Numbered from the stretch's first letter, positions 41,763 through 49,870 are shown. The stretch: 64,000 bases of DNA from Aldehydirespirator sp965204415 (GCA_965204415.1 CBDBEL010000002.1:62001-126000), one strand, 5' to 3'. Notes: generated by a model from the sequence alone, not told the origin. Numbers and translations: made by a program.

Positions 41763-41854
41763 GCGTGCTGGAGGGCATCGGCGGTGTGGCTGGCGTGTGG
41801 CTCGTTCTGTGTGGCGGGTGGGAGCGGTCGCGTTGAGCGTGCTGGACGGCATCG
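41744..41854 (+). repeat. 37-bp direct repeat duplicating the HyuA/thiolase junction
   Basis: Bases 41744-41780 and 41818-41854 match over 37 positions with one mismatch (GGAGGGC versus GGACGGC), a 74-base period. Both copies contain the end of the HyuA frame, TTGA and the first codons of the thiolase. Confidence 0.9.
41759..41836 (+). CDS. Mini-ORF at a duplicated gene junction (25 codons)
   Basis: TTG 41759 overlaps the HyuA stop (TTGA) and opens a 25-residue frame starting MSVLEGIGGVAGVWLV and ending WERSR, whose own TGA overlaps TTG 41833. Its first residues equal the thiolase N-terminus and its last residues equal the HyuA C-terminus. It probably serves as a translational bridge. Confidence 0.45.
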   Translation: MSVLEGIGGVAGVWLVLCGGWERSR

Positions 41855-42993
41855 CCATCGTGGGTGTGGCCGAGACGGCCATCGGCAAGCTGCCGGGACG
41901 CAGCGCCATCAGCCTTCAGGTCGAGGCAGGTGTGGCCGCGGTGGCCGCAGCCGGGCTGGACAAGGGCGACATCGACGGGGTGTTCTCGTTCCCGGGCTAC
42001 TCCCAGGCGATGATGCTTCACGCCGCCCGGGTGGCCGAGCATCTGGGTCTGCAGCCCGAGCTGGCCGTGGTCACCGACGTGGGCGGCCCCGGCACCCACC
42101 ACACCGCCCTGCTCAACGTGGCCGCCGCCATCGACGCCGGCATGTGCACAGCCGCGCTGTGCACCTACGGCGAGAACGGCATCTCGATCCGCCGCTCCGG
42201 CCGGGGACGGGCGCCGGGCACCCTCACCGGCGGCGAGGACTTCGAGGCGCCCTACGGCCAGATCGCCATGATCAGCGGCTACGCCCTGTTCGCGCAGCGC
42301 CACATGCACCGCTACGGCACCACCAGCGAGCAGCTGGGCGCGGTGGCGGTGACCTCCCGGCACCACGCCTCGCTCAACGACAACGCCCACAAGCGCGAGC
42401 CGATCACCCTGGCCGACCACCAGGCGTCGCCCATGATCTCATCGCCGCTGCGCCGGCTCGACTGCTCGCTGATCTCCGACGCCGGCGGGGCCTTCGTGGT
42501 GACCTCCATCGACCGGGCCCGCAGCCTCGGGGTGCCCTATGCCCGGGTCCTCGGCTTCGGCTCGGCGGTCACCCATCACACCGCTTCGCAAGCTCCCGAC
42601 CTGCACGAGCTGGGCGGGCCGGTGGCCGCGGCCAGGGCCTTCGAGCGGGCCGGTCTGACTGTCGCCGATGCCGACGCGGTCTACATCCACGACGCCTGCA
42701 CCTTCAGCGTGGTGGCCGGAGTGGAGGCCCTCGGCCTGTGCGGCGAGGGCGAGGGCGGGCCGTACGCCGAGTCGGGGGCGCTGGCGCTGGGCTCGGACTG
42801 TCCGGTGAACCTCCACGGCGGGATGCTGTCGCACGGCCACGCCGGCGGCGTGTTCCACCTGCTCGACGCGGTGCGCCAGCTCCAGGGCTCGGCCGGCCGC
42901 CGCCAGGTGGACGGCGCCGAGGTGGTGGTGGCCCACGGAAACGGCGGCGTGTTCTCCACCTTCTCGACGATGGTGCTGGGACGGGGCCGGTGA
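41833..42993 (+). CDS. Thiolase family protein (SCP-x/lipid-transfer type)
   Basis: A 386-residue thiolase-fold protein of the SCP2/lipid-transfer class, which cleaves or forms 3-ketoacyl-CoA and typically pairs with a DUF35 protein. VGVAETAIGKLPGRSA starts the fold. PGTHHTALLNVAAAIDAGMC covers the region where the nucleophile would lie, with His/Thr instead of the usual Cys. YIHDACTFSVVAGVEALG, GLCGEGEGGPY and the closing GGMLSHGHAGGVFHL-type loop are typical. TTG 41833 is chosen from coupling; GTG 41839 is possible. In this operon it would act after CoA activation of a beta-keto acid. Confidence 0.9.
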   Translation: MSVLDGIAIVGVAETAIGKLPGRSAISLQVEAGVAAVAAAGLDKGDIDGVFSFPGYSQAMMLHAARVAEHLGLQPELAVVTDVGGPGTHHTALLNVAAAIDAGMCTAALCTYGENGISIRRSGRGRAPGTLTGGEDFEAPYGQIAMISGYALFAQRHMHRYGTTSEQLGAVAVTSRHHASLNDNAHKREPITLADHQASPMISSPLRRLDCSLISDAGGAFVVTSIDRARSLGVPYARVLGFGSAVTHHTASQAPDLHELGGPVAAARAFERAGLTVADADAVYIHDACTFSVVAGVEALGLCGEGEGGPYAESGALALGSDCPVNLHGGMLSHGHAGGVFHLLDAVRQLQGSAGRRQVDGAEVVVAHGNGGVFSTFSTMVLGRGR

Positions 42994-43058
42994 CCGCCAA
43001 GCCCGGTGGGCGCGGCGGGACTACCCGGGACGAGCGGGTGGCAGGGAGTGACCGGTGA
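42990..43058 (+). CDS. Mini-ORF at a duplicated gene junction (22 codons)
   Basis: GTG 42990 overlaps the thiolase stop (GTGA) and opens a 22-residue frame beginning MTAKPGGRGG and ending AGSDR. Its TGA overlaps GTG 43055 of the DUF35 gene, which also begins MTAKP. The 18 bases CCGGTGACCGCCAAGCCC occur at 42987-43004 and 43052-43069, so this is an older duplication of the same kind. Confidence 0.45.
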   Translation: MTAKPGGRGGTTRDERVAGSDR

Positions 43059-43465
43059 CCGCCAAGCCCCGCCCCGACCTCAACGACACGGCGACCGCGC
43101 CGTACTGGGAGGCAGCCGCCCGCCACGAGCTGGTGCTGCCGTACTGCGACGACTGGGGGCTGGTGTTCTTCCCGCCCCGGGAGAGCTGTCCCGCCTGCTG
43201 GAGCCGCGACCTGTCGTGGCGACCGGTGAGCGGCACCGGAACGGTGTGGACATTCACCGAGGTCCATGTGGCCTTCTACGACGACACCTGGGCCGACGAC
43301 GTGCCTTACGTGGTGGCGGTGATCGAGCTGGACGAGGGCCCCAGGCTGCTGGCCAACATCGTGGAGCCCGACATTGACAGCCTCGCCATCGGCGACCGGG
43401 TCGAGGTGGTGTTCGAGGACAGGTCCGAGGACGTGACCCTGCCCATGTTCCGGGTCGTGCCGTGA
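43055..43465 (+). CDS. DUF35 OB-fold/zinc-ribbon acyl-CoA-associated protein
   Basis: A 136-residue thiolase partner. An N-terminal helix (APYWEAAARHEL) is followed by a rubredoxin-like zinc ribbon and an OB fold (GTVWTFTEVHVAF to LPMFRVV). Only CPAC of the usual two CxxC pairs is complete; the first pair reads YCDDWG, so zinc binding may be lost. Such proteins are needed by SCP2-type thiolases for substrate channelling. The gene is bracketed by GTGA overlaps with the mini-ORF and the CoA ligase. Confidence 0.88.
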   Translation: MTAKPRPDLNDTATAPYWEAAARHELVLPYCDDWGLVFFPPRESCPACWSRDLSWRPVSGTGTVWTFTEVHVAFYDDTWADDVPYVVAVIELDEGPRLLANIVEPDIDSLAIGDRVEVVFEDRSEDVTLPMFRVVP

Positions 43466-45027
43466 CCAGTTCCGGGCACACGGACCTGTGGTCGGTGTGC
43501 CGGGCGCGGGCTGGCGAGTATCCCGACCGGGTGGTGCTCGACTTCGACGGCGACCTGTGGAGTTGGGCCGAACTGGTCGGTGCGGCCGAGGGCCTGGCCG
43601 GCGGGCTGGCCGCAGCCGGCGTGGCCCGGGGCGACGTGGTCTGCCACATGTCGCCCAACCACCCCGAGGCGGTGGTCGCGATGCTGGCCCTGCTGCGACT
43701 CGGAGCGGTTGAGTGCCCGGTCAACGCAGGGTTGCGAGGGGCACAGCTCGCCCACGTGCTGCACCACTCCGGAGCCCGGACGCTGATCGTCGACAGCTCG
43801 CTCGCCGACCGCGTCGCCGAGCAACTGCCGTCCGCGCCCGCCGTGCAGACGGTCGTCTGGCGCGGCGAGCCGCCGCCGGGACTGACTGTCATCGACTACG
43901 AGGATCTTCGGCGATCCGGCCACTCACCGCCGCCGTTCAGGCCGCCGGGGCCGGGCGATCCGATGAACATCATCTACACGTCGGGCACCACCGGTCCGGC
44001 CAAGGGCGCGGTGCTGCCCCAGGCGTTCCCCATAGAGCAGGCCCGCATCAAGATCGAGCAGTGGGGGCTCGGCGCCGACGACGTGATGTTCTCGGCGCTG
44101 CCGCTGTACCACGTGAACGCCCGGTTCTCCTCGCTGGGCACCGCGCTGGTGATGGGCGGCCGGGTGGCGCTGGTGTCGCGGTTCTCGGCCAGCAGCTTCT
44201 GGGACCAGGTGCGCCGCTCCGGGGCCACCGAGGTGGGCGTCGTGGGGGCGGTGTCGTCGATCCTGCTGCGCCAGGAGCCAGGTTCCGCCGACCGGGACCA
44301 CCGGGTGCGGATGATGCACGGCGCGGCCGGGATACCCATGGACCGCCGGGCGGACTTCGAGGAGCGGTTCGGGCTGCGGCTGGTGACCGGGTTCGCCATG
44401 ACCGAGACCGGCCACTTCGCCACCACCAGCCCCGACGACCCGATGCGCTACCGGGCCTCGGGCCGGCCCGTGCCCCAGTACGAGGTGGCGGTGGTGGACG
44501 CCGACGACAACGAGGTGCCGGCCGGCACCGTGGGCGAGCTCGTGGTGCGGCCCCGCGTGCCCGGGGTGATGATGACCGGCTACCACCGCCAGCCCGAGGC
44601 CACCCTGGCCGCGTTCCGGAACCTGTGGTTCCACACCGGGGACCTGGCCACCATCGAGGCCGACGGCTACATCCGCTGGGTCGACCGGGCCGCCGACGCC
44701 ATCCGGCGCCGGGGCGAGATGATCTCCTCCACCGAGGTGGAGCGAGCGGTATGCACCCTCGGCGCCGTGGCTGAATGCGCCGCGGTGGGGGTGCCCTCGG
44801 AGCTGGGAGAGTGGGACGTCAAGCTGGTGGTGGTGGCCGAGGCCGGTCAGACCATCGACCCGGCCGCTCTGCAGCGCCACTGCCGGGCGACCCTCCCGGA
44901 CTTCTGCCAGCCCCGCTACCTCGAGATCCTCGACGAGCTTCCCAAGACCGCCACCCACAAGGTCAACAAGCACCAACTCCGCCACACCGAACCCCCCGCT
45001 GTCCTAGACCTCACCGATTCCAGCTAG
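43462..45027 (+). CDS. AMP-dependent acyl-CoA synthetase
   Basis: A 521-residue adenylate-forming enzyme that activates a carboxylic acid to its CoA ester. Core motif A3 is YTSGTTGPAKG (residues about 170-180). The ADVE-type hinge motif and the adenylate site LWFHTGDLATIEADGYIRWVDR are present, and the terminal catalytic Lys lies in ATHKVNKHQLR. GTG 43462 overlaps the DUF35 stop. As the last gene in the carboxylase operon it probably activates the beta-keto acid made by the carboxylase. Confidence 0.93.
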   Translation: MTSSGHTDLWSVCRARAGEYPDRVVLDFDGDLWSWAELVGAAEGLAGGLAAAGVARGDVVCHMSPNHPEAVVAMLALLRLGAVECPVNAGLRGAQLAHVLHHSGARTLIVDSSLADRVAEQLPSAPAVQTVVWRGEPPPGLTVIDYEDLRRSGHSPPPFRPPGPGDPMNIIYTSGTTGPAKGAVLPQAFPIEQARIKIEQWGLGADDVMFSALPLYHVNARFSSLGTALVMGGRVALVSRFSASSFWDQVRRSGATEVGVVGAVSSILLRQEPGSADRDHRVRMMHGAAGIPMDRRADFEERFGLRLVTGFAMTETGHFATTSPDDPMRYRASGRPVPQYEVAVVDADDNEVPAGTVGELVVRPRVPGVMMTGYHRQPEATLAAFRNLWFHTGDLATIEADGYIRWVDRAADAIRRRGEMISSTEVERAVCTLGAVAECAAVGVPSELGEWDVKLVVVAEAGQTIDPAALQRHCRATLPDFCQPRYLEILDELPKTATHKVNKHQLRHTEPPAVLDLTDSS

Positions 45028-45071
45028 AGCGCCGTCGCTCAATTGCTGATGGTGAGATACTCGCCGCCAAC

Positions 45072-45077
45072 TAGGGT
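45072..45077 (+). promoter_or_regulatory. Minus-10-like hexamer TAGGGT
   Basis: TAGGGT lies nine bases before GTG 45087 with no ribosome-binding site in between. Confidence 0.35.
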
Positions 45078-45086
45078 CTAACGCTC

Positions 45087-46601
45087 GTGGCCGGGGGTTC
45101 GATCAAGCGGGCGGCGGGAAGGCCCGCGAACCTCGCGCTCGGGTGTCTGCTCGCCGCCGCGATGCTGGCCGCGGCTTGCGGTGGCGGTGACGGGGACAGC
45201 TCGGAGGCTGGACCGGACACTGAACCGGCCGCGGTTGCCGCGTCGGTCCCCGACAGTCCTGACGAACCCTCGACAGAGGTCGCGGCCCCGGCTGATGACG
45301 AAGAGCCCGAGGCTCAAGCCACCACAGAGGAAGTGATCCGCTCCGACGAGGACGCCCCGACCGGGGCCGAGCCAAGTTCGATGGCGCAAGGCGAGCCTGC
45401 TGTGGTCGAAGCCGAGCCGGAGCCGGCCCCGGCTGTTGTGGAGCGGACCATCACGATCGGGGTGGCCTATCCCGACGTGTCTGCCTTCGCCACCCTCAAC
45501 AAGAAGTTCAGCATCGGCGACCCGGAGCAGCAGGCCACCGCCGTTCTGGACGGGTGGCGGCGTGACGGGCTACTGCCGGTGAACGGCACCGACATCGAGC
45601 TGGTGTTCCGCAAGTACTCCATCATCAACACGAGCGACAAGCTGGGCGTCTGCACCGGGTTCGCCCAGGACGACGAGGTCTTCGCGGTCGTCTCAGGCCG
45701 CGACTTCACGGTCGGCGCGGAGTGCCTCGCAAGCCGGTTCGACATCCCGACCATCGATCTCATGGGCGCTTCCCCCAGCGTCTACGAGCGGGCGCCGCGC
45801 CTGTTCACCATCCGCCCCAACGAAGCCGAGGTGCTCCGGGCCTACGTCCAGTGGGCCGACAGTCAAGGCCTGTTCGACGGCGCCACCGTCGGCGTCTTCT
45901 GGGACACCCGCTCCGAAGAGGCCGTAGAGGCCTTCAAGGAGGCGATGGCCGCGGCCGGTCACGAAGTCGCGGTGGAGGTGGCTTCCGACGGCGAAGGCAT
46001 CGGCAGCCCCCAGGACCAGATCTCGGTGGAGCGGTTCCTCGCGGCAGGCGTGGATGCGGCCGTGCTCCTCGTCGGCACCAGCAGCGTGTCGAACTTCATG
46101 CACTTCGCCCAGTCCCAGAACTACCGGCCCGCGTACCGCAGCATGGAGTGGGCCAGCCACATCGGCGATGTCGCCTCCGGGTCGCTTCCCCAGGAGCAGT
46201 ACGACGGGACGCTGGCCATGACCGTCAGCCGGGTGGGCGAGATCGCAGCCGGCATGGAGCCCAATGCGAAGACCGAAGCGTGCATATCGAACTACGAGCG
46301 CTTCTCGGGCGCCGACATCGCCCGCACGTCGCCCGAGACGGCCGAATGGGCGCAGATCCTCTACACCTGCGATCTGATGTCGGTGCTGCTGGCCGGCCTG
46401 CAGGGCGCGGGCGACGATCTCACCCAGGAGTCGCTGGTGGCGTCGCTCGAGGGCCTCCAGGGCTTCCCCCTCGCCGCCTGGGGAGACCTGACCTACGGCC
46501 CCGGCAACCACGCCGGCGTGCAGCAGTTCCGCACCGTCGAATGGAGTGCCGGCTGCCTGTGCTGGACCGCTCGCACCGAAATGGTCGACTTCAACCGCTA
46601 G
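45087..46601 (+). CDS. Branched-chain-amino-acid-type ABC substrate-binding lipoprotein (orphan)
   Basis: A 504-residue type I periplasmic-binding-fold lipoprotein. The signal peptide ends in AAAC (Cys31). Residues 32-119 are an acidic, Pro/Glu/Ala-rich spacer. The ligand domain begins at RTITIGVAYPDVSAF and shows GFAQDDEVFAVVSGRDF, IPTIDLMGASPSVYERAPRLFTIRP and LLVGTSSVSNFMHFAQSQNY, typical of LivJ-like receptors. No permease or ATPase gene is adjacent, so it must share a transporter encoded elsewhere or act as a sensor. It converges with the FadR-type regulator gene. Confidence 0.9.
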   Translation: MAGGSIKRAAGRPANLALGCLLAAAMLAAACGGGDGDSSEAGPDTEPAAVAASVPDSPDEPSTEVAAPADDEEPEAQATTEEVIRSDEDAPTGAEPSSMAQGEPAVVEAEPEPAPAVVERTITIGVAYPDVSAFATLNKKFSIGDPEQQATAVLDGWRRDGLLPVNGTDIELVFRKYSIINTSDKLGVCTGFAQDDEVFAVVSGRDFTVGAECLASRFDIPTIDLMGASPSVYERAPRLFTIRPNEAEVLRAYVQWADSQGLFDGATVGVFWDTRSEEAVEAFKEAMAAAGHEVAVEVASDGEGIGSPQDQISVERFLAAGVDAAVLLVGTSSVSNFMHFAQSQNYRPAYRSMEWASHIGDVASGSLPQEQYDGTLAMTVSRVGEIAAGMEPNAKTEACISNYERFSGADIARTSPETAEWAQILYTCDLMSVLLAGLQGAGDDLTQESLVASLEGLQGFPLAAWGDLTYGPGNHAGVQQFRTVEWSAGCLCWTARTEMVDFNR

Positions 46602-46641
46602 AAGCTCCGCTGGCCGGGCGGCACGCCCGACCGCGAGGACT

Positions 46642-47358
46642 TCAGGGGTTCAGGAACTCCACAACCGAGTCGAGGTGCCGGTGCAGGCGTCGTTGAGCCG
46701 TGTCGAGGTCTCGGTCCAGGATGGCCTCGGCGATGCGAGCGTGCGCCCGGTGGACCTCCTTGGCCGTGTCCTCCAGGGAGACGGCTCGGGTCGAGTGGCG
46801 GCTCGTAACCCGGCTGAGTATCTGCACGAACAGCTCCATGGCCGGGTTGCCGGTCAGCTCCGCGAGCAGCAGGTGGAAGTCGTTGCTGGCATAGTCGTCG
46901 CTGGCCCGCCCCGCCGCGCGTCCGGTCACGATCCGCTCGACCTCGGTATCGAGGAAGTCCCGGATCCTGCTCTCGCCGTCGCTGTCGAGGTTCTCGATGG
47001 CGCTCTGGACGCATGCCAGCTCAATAGCCAGCCGGGCGTCGTTGATCTGGCCGGCGTTGATGTCGAGGTACTCGAGGTTGAGCGACACGGTGCGGACGGC
47101 GGCGTCCACGCTGGGGGCCACCACGACCAGTCCGCCCCCGGGCCCGCGGCGCATCTCGGCCACACCGTGGTGGCCGACGATGCGTATGGCCTCCCGGAAC
47201 ACGGCCCGGCTCACGCCGTAGCGCTCGCACAGTTCCGACTCCGACCCGATGACATCGCCGACTTGCCAGCCTGACGCGATGATCTCGTTCTCGATGGTCT
47301 CGGCGAGGACCTCGCCAAGTTTGCGCCCCGGCGCGGCCGCCAGCCGATGGTTGGGCAC
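46642..47358 (-). CDS. GntR-family transcriptional regulator, FadR/FCD subgroup
   Basis: A 238-residue regulator. The winged helix covers residues about 15-85 (ENEIIASGWQVGDVIGSE, YGVSRAVFREAIRIVGHHG, GPGGGLVV). The FCD domain follows, with INDARLAIELACVQSAI, the metal-ligand helix SNDFHLLLAELTGN and HRAHARIAEAI plus HRHLDS. GTG 47358 overlaps the amidohydrolase stop (TAGTG), so it is the second gene of an operon driven from the region with operator B1. It is the natural candidate to bind AGYAYACTGAWT at 48.6, 49.9 and 56.05 kb. Confidence 0.9.
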   Translation of the reverse strand: MPNHRLAAAPGRKLGEVLAETIENEIIASGWQVGDVIGSESELCERYGVSRAVFREAIRIVGHHGVAEMRRGPGGGLVVVAPSVDAAVRTVSLNLEYLDINAGQINDARLAIELACVQSAIENLDSDGESRIRDFLDTEVERIVTGRAAGRASDDYASNDFHLLLAELTGNPAMELFVQILSRVTSRHSTRAVSLEDTAKEVHRAHARIAEAILDRDLDTAQRRLHRHLDSVVEFLNP

Positions 47359-48539
47359 TAGTTGCTCAGCACTGAGGCGACGTCGGGCCGTTGCGACCAG
47401 CGGAACAGCTTCTCGGCGTTGCCGTGCGTCATGGCGGCCACCTCGTCGGCCGGGACGCCCGCGAGCGATCGGTGCACGTCATGCTGGCTTCTCGGCCAGG
47501 GCGTGTCGGCGTGCGGGTAGTCGCACTCCCACATGATCTTGTCCACGCCGATGTGGTGGCGAGCCTCGATGCCGGCCGTCTCGTCGATGAAGCACACCCA
47601 GAAGTTGCGGCGGAACAGCTCCGAGGGCGGGGTGTCGTCCAGCTTGGCCCAGTAGCGGTGGCGCTCCCAGGTGCGGTCCACCCGCTCGAGGGCGAACGGG
47701 ACCCATCCGATGCCACCCTCGGACAGGGCGATCTTGATGGTGGGGAAGCGCTGAGGAATCCCGCACAGCAGCAGGTCCATGAACGTGATCTGGGCGTTCA
47801 CCGGGCCCAGCGCCACGGCCACCGAGAACGAGGCGTCCTCGGAGGGCATGTGGGTGCGGCCGCTGGTGCCGATGTGGATGCAGATCACCATGTCGGCCTC
47901 GGTGACCGCGTCCCACACCGGATCCCAGTGAGTTGTGTGGAACGACGGCTCCCCGAAGGGGGCCATGCTCTCGGGGAAGGTGACGGCCCGCACGCCCAGC
48001 GCGGCGCACCGCCGCACCTCAGCGGCCATCAGCTGCGGGTCCCACAGCTGCCCGATCATCATCGGCACGTACATGCCGGGCACCGAGTCGCACCATTCCT
48101 CGAGCATCCAGTCGTTGTAGGCCCGGACGCACAGGTCGGCCAGCTCCTTGTCCCTGGCCGTCAGGAACCGCTGGCCGGCGAAGCGGGGGAACGTCGGGAA
48201 GCACACACTGCCCCGGACGCCGTCGCGCAGCAGGTCCGCGGCCCGAACCCGCGGGTTGTAGCAGCCCTCGATCATGTCGGAGTAGCTGGCGGGGTCCATG
48301 GCGAAGTCCTTGTGCGGCTTTCCCGCCACCGCGTTCAGCCCCATGGTGGCCAGCTGCTCGCCCTCGTACTGCCATGCCTCGGTGCCGTCGTCGCGCGTCA
48401 CCACGCGGGGGCAGTCGTCCTGGTACTTGGCGGGGAGCCGATCGACCCAGACTCCTGGCGGCTCGATGATGTGGTCATCGACGCTGAACAGGTCGTAGTC
48501 CAGTCGGGTCGGGGCGGGCGCCGTCGTTGTCGCCGTCAT
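47358..48539 (-). CDS. Amidohydrolase family protein (amidohydro-related, ACMSD-like)
   Basis: A 393-residue TIM-barrel metal hydrolase/decarboxylase of the Amidohydro_2 group, which includes ACMSD and resorcylate decarboxylases. SVDDHIIEPPGVW gives the N-terminal metal site in its DxH form. ICIHIGTSG and KIALSEGGIGWVPFALERVD carry further ligands, and the C-terminal metal Asp is in MWECDYPHADTPWP. ATG 48539 follows an AGGGA ribosome site. It probably decarboxylates or hydrolyses an aromatic or unsaturated acid. A second member is at 49922, and both are likely controlled by the same operator type. Confidence 0.93.
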   Translation of the reverse strand: MTATTTAPAPTRLDYDLFSVDDHIIEPPGVWVDRLPAKYQDDCPRVVTRDDGTEAWQYEGEQLATMGLNAVAGKPHKDFAMDPASYSDMIEGCYNPRVRAADLLRDGVRGSVCFPTFPRFAGQRFLTARDKELADLCVRAYNDWMLEEWCDSVPGMYVPMMIGQLWDPQLMAAEVRRCAALGVRAVTFPESMAPFGEPSFHTTHWDPVWDAVTEADMVICIHIGTSGRTHMPSEDASFSVAVALGPVNAQITFMDLLLCGIPQRFPTIKIALSEGGIGWVPFALERVDRTWERHRYWAKLDDTPPSELFRRNFWVCFIDETAGIEARHHIGVDKIMWECDYPHADTPWPRSQHDVHRSLAGVPADEVAAMTHGNAEKLFRWSQRPDVASVLSN

Positions 48540-48596
48540 GGGTGTCCCTGTCGTGTCGGGTCGTGGCGCTGGAGCGAACGACATCGGGTGACGCTC

Positions 48597-48613
48597 ATAT
48601 AGCATACTGAATT
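48597..48613 (+). promoter_or_regulatory. Predicted operator B1 (AGCATACTGAAT)
   Basis: The core at 48601-48612 matches AGYAYACTGAWT, shared with minus-strand sites at 49871 and 56051. It lies between the amidohydrolase-regulator operon and the ferredoxin gene. The flanking TATA may also belong to a minus-10 box. Confidence 0.55.
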
Positions 48614-48664
48614 GCCGGTCGGTCTCGCTTGCGGCCGGCGCGCCGGGCGCGAAGAGGAGCCGCC

Positions 48665-48859
48665 ATGAGGGTCAGGGTGCTCGATGATGTCTGCCAGGGC
48701 CACACCTTGTGTGCCATGGCCGCCCCGGAGGTCTTCAAGCTCCGCGAGGAGGACGGCCACTCCTACGTCGAGTCCGAAGAGGTTCCCGAACACCAGAGGG
48801 ATGCGGTGCGACGGGCTGAGATCGGCTGCCCCGAGCGCGCCATCGTCGTAGAGGACTAG
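48665..48859 (+). CDS. Small [3Fe-4S]/[4Fe-4S] ferredoxin
   Basis: A 64-residue ferredoxin of the type that serves bacterial P450s and some oxygenases. It has CQGHTLC near the N-terminus and a C-terminal GCPERAI; a Thr/His-containing gap replaces one cluster Cys, which favours a [3Fe-4S] cluster. GAGGAG precedes ATG 48665. It is divergent from the amidohydrolase operon, sharing operator B1. No P450 is adjacent; the one at 29462 and the Rieske enzymes are possible partners. Its stop overlaps the convergent RidA stop. Confidence 0.9.
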   Translation: MRVRVLDDVCQGHTLCAMAAPEVFKLREEDGHSYVESEEVPEHQRDAVRRAEIGCPERAIVVED

Positions 48860-49344
48860 TCGCGCAGGCGCACCACCGCGTCGATCTCGACGCTGGCTCC
48901 GCCCGGCAGCGCGGCGACTCCGATGGCGGAGCGGGCCGGCAGGCGGTCCTGGCCGAAGATGTTGAGCAGCACTTCAGAGGCACCGTTGATCACGGTGGGC
49001 GCCTGCATGAAGTCGGCGGGGCAGCGCACGAAGCCCATCAGCTTCACGAACCGGTCGACCCGGTTGAGGCTCCCGCCCAGCGCTCCCTTGAGGTTGGCGA
49101 GGGTGCAGACCATGGCCAGAGCGGCCGACTTCTGGGCGTCCTCGACACTGAGTTCGTCGCCGACCGAGCCCGCGTAGGCCATCTTCCAAGGCGGGCCTTC
49201 CACGGCGACGATGCCGGACGTGTAGACCGTCGAACCGTCGACGACAGCTCCGGGGAACAACGGCTGAGCCGGCAGCGGCTCCGGTATGGCGATGCCGGCC
49301 TCGGCGGCCCGCTCGTCCCAGTTCGGGAACGAATCGTCGGTCAT
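48856..49344 (-). CDS. RidA family protein
   Basis: A 162-residue RidA-family protein of the longer type. It carries TVYTSGIVAVEGPPW, AMVCTLANLKGALGGSLNRVDRFVKLMGFV and LPARSAIGVAALPGGASVEIDAVV, where the Arg of the usual 'R..vgv..LP' motif is retained. ATG 49344 is chosen because GGAGG lies seven bases before it; a GTG at 49350 overlapping the upstream stop is an alternative. It is co-transcribed with the HbpS-like gene. The role is likely removal of a reactive enamine or hydrolysis of an imine intermediate of this cluster. Confidence 0.9.
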   Translation of the reverse strand: MTDDSFPNWDERAAEAGIAIPEPLPAQPLFPGAVVDGSTVYTSGIVAVEGPPWKMAYAGSVGDELSVEDAQKSAALAMVCTLANLKGALGGSLNRVDRFVKLMGFVRCPADFMQAPTVINGASEVLLNIFGQDRLPARSAIGVAALPGGASVEIDAVVRLRD

Positions 49345-49346
49345 GG

Positions 49347-49799
49347 TCACCCTCCTTCGACTTGGGCCACAAGCTCGGTGTAACGGTCGGCAACCGCTTT
49401 GGCGACCTTGGAGTCGTCGGTGTAATGGCCGCCGCTGACCCCCACGCCGCCCACCGGCTTGCCTCCGTAGACCAGGGGGAAGCCCCCCGGCACGATGAAG
49501 GTGTCGGGGTTGGCTGACAGGGCTCGGTACAGCACCTCGTCGGTCTTCAGGCGCTTCTCGATGAAGTCCTCGGTGGGAATGCCGAGGCCTGAGGCGAACA
49601 GTGCTTTGCCCAAGCCGCCACGCCACGCCTTGGGATTGGCGCCGTCGAGTTTGGCCGCGGCGACGATCTCGCCGAACGAGTCGACCACGACGATGCCGGC
49701 GCGCACGCCGAGCTCCCGGGCCTTGGCGATGCCGGCGGCGAGCGACTCGGCCGCCGCCTCGTAGGTCACATGGTGCTGGACCCGAACAACGTTCTCCAT
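49347..49799 (-). CDS. HbpS/GlcG-like heme-binding-fold protein (DUF336)
   Basis: A 150-residue member of the HbpS/GlcG/DUF336 family. The pattern GIAKARELGVRAGIVVVDSFGEIVAAAKLDG, the conserved FIVPGGFPLVYGGKPVGGVGVSGG and the C-terminal KVAKAVAD are diagnostic. Members bind heme or cobalamin or act as small accessory proteins in catabolic operons such as diol and glycolate pathways. It is the first gene of a two-gene operon with RidA and is preceded by operator B2. Confidence 0.9.
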   Translation of the reverse strand: MENVVRVQHHVTYEAAAESLAAGIAKARELGVRAGIVVVDSFGEIVAAAKLDGANPKAWRGGLGKALFASGLGIPTEDFIEKRLKTDEVLYRALSANPDTFIVPGGFPLVYGGKPVGGVGVSGGHYTDDSKVAKAVADRYTELVAQVEGG

Positions 49800-49870
49800 C
49801 AGGCCTCCCGGTGGGATCAGGCGAGCGGACCGCCGCCGACGCTAACTCCGGCCCGTTCCATCGTCAACAC

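Noticed and set aside
48856..49350. GTG 49350 as the RidA start
   Set aside because: The ribosome site GGAGG would be directly against it; ATG 49344 has proper spacing. It cannot be fully excluded.
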